From Dehalococcoidales bacterium (lineage in GTDB: Bacteria > Chloroflexota > Dehalococcoidia > Dehalococcoidales > UBA2162), in contig CP070645.1 of assembly GCA_020354275.1 (NCBI GenBank), forward strand, positions 1,207,803 through 1,214,405: a stretch of 6,603 nt of DNA, written 5' to 3'. Positions 1 to 3,894 of this stretch are shown here, one piece after another. Within the stretch, counting starts at the first letter, position 1. The number at the start of each line of letters is the position of its first letter. Position numbers and translations under genes: made by a program. The notes under the pieces are model-generated. The model was not told where the DNA came from, did no database searches, and saw nothing but the letters and a program-made list of their open reading frames with translations.

Positions 1-657
1 GGGAATCATTCCCCCCGAAGCCGTCCCGGAAGCAACCAGTGCTTCCGCTTCTGCTGGTGATAACCTGGGTATCAGTTTACCCGACTGGTCCATTATACCG
101 GCTATGTCAGTTAAAAAGATAAGCCTTTCGGCGGCTATGGCCACCGCAATTTCTCCGGCTACAGTATCAGCATTGAAGTTCAGGGTTAACGGTATATCAG
201 ATGTGGCCGCAGACGAGTTAAGGCCTACCGGAGCAACCACCGGGATGAATCCTGCTTCTAGCAGATTATATAACAGGGTTGTGTTTATCCTGGTTATTTC
301 CCCTACGTACCCCTTTTCCTCATCTTTTATTCTGCCTTCGATGATAGCTCCGTCGACACCGCTGATGCCCGTTGCCCTGCCTCCTATAGCGTTGAGTGCA
401 GCCACGATTTCCTTATTGACCAGACCGGCCAGTACTGCAATCACCACCTCAAGCGTTTCCCTGTCGGTTACCCTTTCGCCCTGGACAAACCGGCTGGGGA
501 TGCCTTGCTTGCTGAGCCATTCGGTGATGACTTTGCCCCCGCCGTGGACTACCACCAGCGGATTACCCCTTCGTTGAAGACCGGCTATGTCTTCAAGGGC
601 GGTGTCATGCTGGCCCAGTGTGGCTCCACCAATCTTAATTACGGTAATTTTATCCAA
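1..657 (-). CDS. argB: Acetylglutamate kinase ArgB, 3' end cut off by the window edge
   Basis: Phosphorylates N-acetylglutamate with ATP, the second step of arginine synthesis, in the cytosol. The 219 visible residues follow the amino-acid kinase fold: KIGG near residues 8-11 (catalytic Lys8), VHGGG at 37-41 for the phosphates, GERVTD around Arg62 for the substrate, NFNAD at 160-164 (substrate Asn and catalytic Asp) and LTDIAGIMD at 182-190. The frame leaves the window just after SGGMIP, so the next conserved Lys and roughly 50 C-terminal residues are missing. The start is a TTG at 655-657, chosen because AAGG at 667-670 sits 9 bases upstream. Another TTG at 661-663 lies right after an in-frame TAG (664-666), so no longer N-terminus is possible. 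It follows argJ by 33 bases in the same direction, so the two are almost certainly co-transcribed. Identification is secure from family motifs; the exact start is fairly sure. Confidence 0.96.
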   Translation of the reverse strand, partial: MDKITVIKIGGATLGQHDTALEDIAGLQRRGNPLVVVHGGGKVITEWLSKQGIPSRFVQGERVTDRETLEVVIAVLAGLVNKEIVAALNAIGGRATGISGVDGAIIEGRIKDEEKGYVGEITRINTTLLYNLLEAGFIPVVAPVGLNSSAATSDIPLTLNFNADTVAGEIAVAIAAERLIFLTDIAGIMDQSGKLIPRLSPAEAEALVASGTASGGMIP

Positions 658-665
658 CTTCAACT

Positions 666-671
666 ACCTTA
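666..671 (-). promoter_or_regulatory. Ribosome binding site of argB
   Basis: Minus-strand TAAGGT lies in the short gap after argJ. The AAGG core is 9 bases from the TTG at 657-655 but only 3 bases from the alternative TTG at 663-661, so it decides for the inner TTG. It is a modest site combined with a weak start codon, which may keep ArgB output below ArgJ. Confidence 0.6.
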
Positions 672-690
672 ATTAGCAGCCGATTGATAC

Positions 691-1911
691 TCATGTCATA
701 TAATGGCTGTTAATGGTTACATACTCCTCGGAAAGGTCGCAACCCCAGGCGGTAGCTGAAGCTGTGCCCAGATTAAGTTGCAGACTTATTTTTATCTCAC
801 TCTGCTTCAGAAATTCAGTTACCCTCTCCATGCTGAAGGAACAGAGCCTGCCCCCTTTGACAATGCTCTCTTTACCGATACAGAGGTCAATCTTCTCTCC
901 GTCCATCTCTATCCCGCTACGCCCCGCGGCGGCTACTATTCTTCCCCAGTTAGGGTCAGCACCGTGCACCGCTGCCTTCACCAGTGATGAACTGGCTACT
1001 GCCCTGGCTGCTTTCCTGGCCTCGGTGATGCTGGCTGCTCCCTCAATGGTGATTTCGATTAGTTTGGTGGCACCCTCGCCATCGCGGGCAAGGGCTTTCC
1101 CCAGGCTGATACAGACCTGTTCCAGGGCCTGCTGGAAAGTGGCTGCCTCCGGGCTATCGGTGGCGATGAGTTTGTTTCCCGCCAGGCCGCTGGCCATAAT
1201 GGTTAATGTGTCACTGGGGCTCGTGTCGCCATCGATGGAGATCATATTCAAAGAGACATCTGCCGCCTTTTTCAGTGCCGATTTCAGATAGTCCGGTTCT
1301 ACGGCGGCATCGGTAGCCAAAAAGCAGAGCAGGGTTGCCATATCAGGGTGAATCATGCCAGAACCCTTGGCCACTCCACCGATGGTGAATTCAATATCAC
1401 CAAAACTGGCGGTTACCGCCGCTTCTTTGGGGACGGTATCGGTGGTCATTATTGCCCGGGCCAGATCGTGACCGCCATCGGTAGACAAAGCAATATTGCC
1501 CAGGCCGGTCTTTATCAGATTGAGAGGTAACGGCCGGCCGGTCACTCCGGTGCTGGCGACCAGTACATCCTCCGGCGGTATGCCAAGGGCATCGGCCGTC
1601 AGGGCAGCCATCTCGGCAGCATCGGCCAGGCCCTGTTCACTAGTAAAGGCATTGGCACAGCCGCTGTTGACCACCAGAGCCGAGGTTCTGCCATTCTGCA
1701 GTCTTTGTTGACATAATATTACTGGCGCCGACCTGGTCTTAATGGTGGTAAACAGACCGGCACTGACACACGGCACCTCGCAGAATAAAATACCGAGGTC
1801 AAGGCTATTCTGTGATTCTTTCTTTATTCCGGCGCAGGTTGCCCCGGAACAGAACCCCTTGGCCGATGTGATAGTGCCCCCGGGGATAAAATGAATTTTA
1901 CCAGTTTCCAT
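691..1911 (-). CDS. argJ: Ornithine acetyltransferase / N-acetylglutamate synthase ArgJ
   Basis: Transfers the acetyl group from N-acetylornithine to glutamate, giving ornithine and N-acetylglutamate, the recycling step of the arginine pathway; many members also use acetyl-CoA. The 406 residues match the family's usual length. Visible motifs in order are AKGF at 17-20, NSGCANAFT at 82-90, the oxyanion-hole stretch STGVTG at 120-125, the self-cleavage site KGSGMIHPDMAT with nucleophile Thr193, DGDTSPSDT at 228-236, DGEGATKL at 277-284, GADPNWGRI at 318-326 and the invariant C-terminal EEYVTINSHY. The precursor would be cut between Ala192 and Thr193 into alpha and beta chains. The ATG at 1911 is the only start codon after the upstream in-frame TAG, and it has no Shine-Dalgarno sequence. 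It has 11 Cys, many near the N-terminus. The sequence cannot tell mono- from bifunctional activity. It is the first gene of the argJ-argB operon. Confidence 0.97.
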   Translation of the reverse strand: METGKIHFIPGGTITSAKGFCSGATCAGIKKESQNSLDLGILFCEVPCVSAGLFTTIKTRSAPVILCQQRLQNGRTSALVVNSGCANAFTSEQGLADAAEMAALTADALGIPPEDVLVASTGVTGRPLPLNLIKTGLGNIALSTDGGHDLARAIMTTDTVPKEAAVTASFGDIEFTIGGVAKGSGMIHPDMATLLCFLATDAAVEPDYLKSALKKAADVSLNMISIDGDTSPSDTLTIMASGLAGNKLIATDSPEAATFQQALEQVCISLGKALARDGEGATKLIEITIEGAASITEARKAARAVASSSLVKAAVHGADPNWGRIVAAAGRSGIEMDGEKIDLCIGKESIVKGGRLCSFSMERVTEFLKQSEIKISLQLNLGTASATAWGCDLSEEYVTINSHYMT

Positions 1912-1920
1912 ACAGGTTAA

Positions 1921-1949
1921 ACTATAGCATACCGTCCATAGCTAAGCAA
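1921..1949 (-). promoter_or_regulatory. Promoter of the argJ-argB operon, placed for a near-leaderless message
   Basis: On the minus strand, TTGCTT (1944-1949), a 17-base spacer and TATAGT (1921-1926) form a sigma-70-like promoter with a -10 box one base off consensus. The -35 matches TTGACA at three of six positions. The -10 ends only 9 bases before the argJ ATG, so transcription would start about 3 bases before it. No Shine-Dalgarno sequence is present, which agrees with leaderless initiation. Confidence 0.6.
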
Positions 1950-1984
1950 CGAGAGCCTTTTACTATTAAGCTCACTTTTTTAGA

Positions 1985-2034
1985 GGGGTTAAACTTGGTG
2001 GGGCAGGGTTTGGGGAAACGGTTGTCTATCGGGG
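1985..2034 (+). other. G-run cluster between two divergent promoters (possible G-quadruplex)
   Basis: Five runs of three or four G occur on the plus strand: 1985-1988, 2000-2003, 2006-2008, 2012-2015 and 2031-2034. The first four give loops of 11, 2 and 3 bases, so a three-tetrad quadruplex is possible though not ideal. The cluster lies outside both the argJ promoter and the promoter of the gene at 2106. Base composition alone could explain it; no function is shown. Confidence 0.3.
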
Positions 2035-2064
2035 TGTTCTACTGGAAGGAAGGTGCCAGTGGAC

Positions 2065-2093
2065 TTGAAATTAGCCAGAGATACAGGTAAACT
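2065..2093 (+). promoter_or_regulatory. Promoter of the FAH-family gene, placed for a near-leaderless message
   Basis: TTGAAA (2065-2070, five of six matches to TTGACA), a 17-base spacer and TAAACT (2088-2093, four of six matches to TATAAT) lie just before the gene. The -10 ends 12 bases before the ATG at 2106, so the leader would be about 6 bases. The bases before the ATG (TTAATCC) contain no Shine-Dalgarno sequence. Confidence 0.55.
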
Positions 2094-2105
2094 AATCGTT
2101 AATCC

Positions 2106-2870
2106 ATGAAAATCGTTCGGTTTGCCGTTGAGCGTAAGGTTAGGTATGGAATACTATCTGGTCAATCCATTCAGGAAATCCAGGATGGACCTTTCCGTTC
2201 CATCAAACCTACTGACCAGTATCATCGGGTAGGTAAGGTCAAGCTGCTGTCTCCATGTACGCCTTCGAAAATCGTGGCCCTGGGGCTTAATTATTATAAC
2301 CATGCCCAGGAAATCAATTCGCCTGTGCCAGACGCCCCCCTCATTTTTCTGAAGCCATCAACCGCGGTGATAGGGCCGGAGGACAATATTCTGTACCCTC
2401 CGACGTCTTCCCGGGTTGACTACGAAGGCGAACTGGCAGTGGTAATTAAGAAGCCGGTGTGGCGGGTCTCTGTCAAGGATGCGTTGGATTATGTGCTGGG
2501 CTATACCTGCTTCAATGATATTACTGCCCGTGACCTGCAGGGCCGAGACGGCCAGTGGACCCGGGCCAAGGGCTTTGACACCTTTGCCGCTGTCGGCCCC
2601 TGTATTGAGACAGAGCTTAATGCCGGCAGTGTTGCTCTGGAGACCTATCTCAACGGGGAGTTGAAGCAGCAGGGGAATACCAGCGACCTTATCTATGCCA
2701 TACCGGAACTGATCAACTTTGTATCCAATGTAATGAGCCTGCTGCCAGGCGATATCATCGCCACCGGTACGCCCAGCGGTATTGGCCCGATGTACCCCGG
2801 CGATACGGTAGAGGTCAGGATAGAGCCGATAGGTACATTGAGAAACCACGTGGTTAAGAACGGTGCCTAA
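2106..2870 (+). CDS. Fumarylacetoacetate hydrolase (FAH) family protein, acylpyruvase/isomerase type
   Basis: A cytosolic metal-dependent enzyme of the family that includes acylpyruvases, oxaloacetate decarboxylases and the HpaG-type isomerase/decarboxylase; these cleave, decarboxylate or isomerise small 2-oxo acids. The 254 residues fit the short single-domain form: a small N-terminal beta domain (about 1-50), then the catalytic fold. GLNYYNHAQE at 60-69 carries the probable His66/Glu69 dyad. VDYEGEL at 104-110 supplies Glu107 and Glu109, and NDITARD at 137-143 supplies Asp138, the three metal ligands. AKGFDTF at 154-160 has the conserved Lys155, and GTPSGIG at 221-227 closes the active site. 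The ATG is chosen because MKIVRF is a typical N-terminus. It stands alone, divergent from argJ and convergent with the membrane gene, so context does not reveal the substrate. The family call is firm; the reaction is unknown. Confidence 0.9.
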   Translation: MKIVRFAVERKVRYGILSGQSIQEIQDGPFRSIKPTDQYHRVGKVKLLSPCTPSKIVALGLNYYNHAQEINSPVPDAPLIFLKPSTAVIGPEDNILYPPTSSRVDYEGELAVVIKKPVWRVSVKDALDYVLGYTCFNDITARDLQGRDGQWTRAKGFDTFAAVGPCIETELNAGSVALETYLNGELKQQGNTSDLIYAIPELINFVSNVMSLLPGDIIATGTPSGIGPMYPGDTVEVRIEPIGTLRNHVVKNGA

Positions 2871-2910
2871 CTTGACTGGCTGAGCTGGTTTTCTACGCAT
2901 TACTTGCCCG

Positions 2911-3282
2911 TTATCCCGGGCTGCCGCCGGTGAAATAGTCTCTCACATCGGCCCTGGTGAGGTATACTATAGCCAGTATCCCGATGACGGTGCCAAAAGG
3001 GAAAAAGAAGACACTGATCGCCGAGTGGGCGATGCTCAGTACCCGTCCCCATTCCCTTCCACCGAGTAGTCCGATACCACCGGCTACTGCCAGGCATAAA
3101 TAGCAGACTAGGGCAAATATGGCTATACCCAGTCCGAAGGCCCCGCCGGTCAGTGCTGGGCCCCACATCCGGCAAACGTCCGGGATAGCGAAAACGGCAA
3201 TGGCGCTGATACCAATAAGAGCTAGGAAGGCACTGATGAACTCCCACACTGCCACCAGTACCAGTAAATCCGGTTTTTTCAT
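2911..3282 (-). CDS. Small uncharacterised integral membrane protein (123 aa)
   Basis: I do not recognise a named family. The protein has about three to four hydrophobic stretches: residues 5-33, 48-74, and 79-108, the last possibly a hairpin of two short helices broken at FFFPFG. A positively charged MKK start suggests the N-terminus faces the cytosol. The C-terminal part has the pattern GREWGR, a Ser/Ile-rich helix, FP-GT, then YLTRADVRDYF. From memory this arrangement recurs in small membrane proteins of Chloroflexota and some archaea, without known function. The ATG at 3282 is decided by a very strong Shine-Dalgarno sequence, and a near-consensus promoter lies upstream. It is divergent from the 68-aa membrane protein gene and ends 40 bases from the convergent FAH-family gene. 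Another ORF overlaps most of it in a different frame, but that one is rich in Arg and Pro, lacks a ribosome site and looks like a shadow. Confidence 0.82.
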   Translation of the reverse strand: MKKPDLLVLVAVWEFISAFLALIGISAIAVFAIPDVCRMWGPALTGGAFGLGIAIFALVCYLCLAVAGGIGLLGGREWGRVLSIAHSAISVFFFPFGTVIGILAIVYLTRADVRDYFTGGSPG

Positions 3283-3288
3283 ATCCCT

Positions 3289-3296
3289 ACCTCCTT
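3289..3296 (-). promoter_or_regulatory. Strong Shine-Dalgarno sequence of the 123-aa membrane protein gene
   Basis: Minus-strand AAGGAGGT is the full anti-16S complement, 6 bases before the ATG at 3282-3280. It fixes the start and the reading frame, and it contrasts with the missing sites at argJ, the FAH-family gene and mutS. Confidence 0.9.
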
Positions 3297-3314
3297 AGGA
3301 ACCATCTGCCGCGT

Positions 3315-3343
3315 ATTCTACGGTCACAGTGGTGATGTGTCAA
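3315..3343 (-). promoter_or_regulatory. Near-consensus promoter of the 123-aa membrane protein gene
   Basis: On the minus strand, TTGACA (3338-3343, perfect), a 17-base spacer and TAGAAT (3315-3320, five of six) form the best promoter in the window. It leaves a leader of about 27 bases holding the Shine-Dalgarno sequence. Its -35 overlaps by two bases the left arm of an inverted repeat, so it may be repressible. Confidence 0.75.
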
Positions 3344-3371
3344 CAGGTGTTGCATATGCGAATTACCTGTT
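3342..3371. promoter_or_regulatory. Inverted repeat across both divergent promoters (candidate operator)
   Basis: AACAGGT at 3342-3348 and ACCTGTT at 3365-3371 are perfect 7-base inverted arms, with centres 23 bases apart (about two helical turns). The left arm touches the minus-strand -35, and the right arm sits in the spacer of the plus-strand promoter, one base before its -10. The loop contains the palindrome GCATATGC (3352-3359). The position is ideal for one dimeric regulator to control both genes; the regulator is unknown. Confidence 0.5.
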
Positions 3372-3378
3372 ATATAAT
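3350..3378 (+). promoter_or_regulatory. Near-consensus promoter of the 68-aa membrane protein gene
   Basis: TTGCAT (3350-3355, four of six), a 17-base spacer and a perfect TATAAT (3373-3378) predict a start of transcription near 3385. The leader of about 53 bases contains a small inverted repeat and the ribosome site. Its -35 is only 6 bases from the opposing -35, so the two promoters face away from each other almost back to back. Confidence 0.75.
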
Positions 3379-3395
3379 ATTCGCCAATTAGCGAG

Positions 3396-3409
3396 CCTGT
3401 GTATACAGG
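3396..3409. repeat. Short inverted repeat in the leader of the 68-aa gene
   Basis: CCTGT and ACAGG flank a four-base GTAT loop. It lies about 11 bases downstream of the predicted transcription start and repeats the ACAGG half-site found in the promoter inverted repeat. It could be a second operator or a small RNA hairpin ahead of the ribosome site. The arms are short, so chance is possible. Confidence 0.4.
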
Positions 3410-3423
3410 TAAAAAAAGTAGCC

Positions 3424-3430
3424 AGGGGGT
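3424..3430 (+). promoter_or_regulatory. Ribosome binding site deciding the start of the 68-aa gene
   Basis: AGGGGGT differs from the ideal AGGAGGT by one base and is followed by a 7-base gap to the ATG at 3438. The in-frame GTG at 3399 has no such site and falls inside the short inverted repeat, so the ATG is preferred. Confidence 0.7.
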
Positions 3431-3437
3431 AAGAACG

Positions 3438-3644
3438 ATGCTTAATATGCAGACCATTCAACGTATTTTAACTTATGCAGCAGCAGCCGTGGCATTCGTC
3501 AGCGTGATTCTGGCCGGCCTGTCCAGGCTCTTAGGGCAGACGCTGGGACTTCAGCAGGGCTCTTACATGACCCTGGCGATAATAGCTGTCCTTTTCGCTA
3601 TATTCTTTGCCATGAATAGACTAGTTAGCGCCAACGAGGACTAG
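3438..3644 (+). CDS. Small uncharacterised two-helix membrane protein (68 aa)
   Basis: I do not recognise a family. The protein has a short polar N-terminus (MLNMQTIQR), a hydrophobic helix at about 10-29 beginning with an Ala-rich stretch, a linker with Arg30 and several Gln and Gly, a second helix at about 43-60, and a polar acidic tail ending SANED. By the positive-inside rule the linker or the N-terminus could be cytosolic; the charge pattern does not settle it. Evidence that it is real: a perfect TATAAT promoter, a good ribosome site, and two well-formed transmembrane segments. The ATG at 3438 is chosen over an upstream in-frame GTG (3399) and a later ATG (3447). It is divergent from the 123-aa membrane protein gene with which it may share an operator, so the two may act in one envelope process; that is inference only. 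Confidence 0.72.
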   Translation: MLNMQTIQRILTYAAAAVAFVSVILAGLSRLLGQTLGLQQGSYMTLAIIAVLFAIFFAMNRLVSANED

Positions 3645-3774
3645 GTTAGAATTCATTCCTTCTACTTTACCCTGCTTTAACTGTTGACTGTTCTTGATTT
3701 GCTATTGATTAGATGTCAGTGGGGGGACTTTATTGTTTATTTACCTCACCCCCTGTGAATAAATCTGACCTCCT

Positions 3775-3793
3775 CTCCCTTTACAAAAGGGAG
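3775..3793. repeat. Hairpin 1 of the mosaic repeat
   Basis: CTCCCTTT (3775-3782) pairs with AAAGGGAG (3786-3793) over 8 bases around an ACA loop. It lacks a clear T-tract on either side, so it is a repeat hairpin more than a proven terminator. Confidence 0.65.
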
Positions 3794-3821
3794 ATTGAGA
3801 GGGATTTAGAATCCCCCCTAG

Positions 3822-3841
3822 CCCCCTTTTTTCAAAGGGGG
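3822..3841. repeat. Hairpin 2 of the mosaic repeat
   Basis: CCCCCTTT (3822-3829) pairs with AAAGGGGG (3834-3841) over 8 bases. Read from the mutS side, the loop is GAAA, a stable GNRA tetraloop. CTAGCCCC at 3819-3825 could alternatively pair with GGGGCTTAG of hairpin 3 with one bulge, so two mutually exclusive folds exist. Confidence 0.65.
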
Positions 3842-3852
3842 AAATAGAGAAA

Positions 3853-3869
3853 GAGGGGCTTAGCCCCTT
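3853..3869 (-). terminator. Hairpin 3, probable terminator of mutS
   Basis: GGGGC and GCCCC with flanking A-T and G-T pairs make a 7-base stem around a three-base loop, about 25 bases after the mutS stop. In the mutS direction it is followed by TCTTTCTCTATTT, a broken U-rich tract, so termination is plausible but not strong. On the plus strand no T-tract follows. Confidence 0.5.
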
Positions 3870-3894
3870 AAAGCCCTTGCCGAAAGAAACCCTC

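Larger units (their letters stand above)
3744..3893. repeat. Mosaic hairpin repeat between the 68-aa gene and mutS
   Basis: About 150 bases alternating between C-rich and G-rich runs, with three strong hairpins (3775-3793, 3822-3841 and 3853-3869). Similar blocks of CTCCCTTT/AAAGGGAG and CCCCCTTT/AAAGGGGG are a familiar kind of dispersed intergenic repeat in Chloroflexota and several other phyla; translating it gives the characteristic spurious SPFEKRGLGG-type peptide. Both ends carry a related CTCACCCC stretch (about 3745-3752 and 3894-3901), which might be boundary direct repeats. No transposase is present, so it would be a non-autonomous element. Copy number elsewhere cannot be seen here. 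The 100 bases before it (3645-3743) are A+T-richer and hold nothing I can recognise. Confidence 0.6.

Noticed and set aside
713..1291. 192-aa plus-strand ORF under argJ
   Set aside because: It is antisense to ArgJ motifs and has no ribosome site; other plus-strand ORFs under argB, argJ and mutS were dropped for the same reason.
2358..2900. 180-aa minus-strand ORF under the FAH-family gene
   Set aside because: It is antisense to a gene with full catalytic motifs, has no ribosome site or recognisable domain, and its composition fits a mirror of coding DNA.
2906..2921. GCCCG/CGGGC hairpin at the convergent gene ends
   Set aside because: The stem is only 5 bases, it contains the stop codon of the membrane gene, and no T-tract follows on either strand, so a terminator is not supported.
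3399..3644. 81-aa version of the small membrane protein from GTG
   Set aside because: No Shine-Dalgarno sequence precedes the GTG, while the ATG at 3438 has AGGGGGT at good spacing.
3744..3893. CRISPR array or structured RNA gene in the repeat region
   Set aside because: The hairpins differ from each other, lack regular spacing and unique spacers, and match no RNA family that I can recognise.
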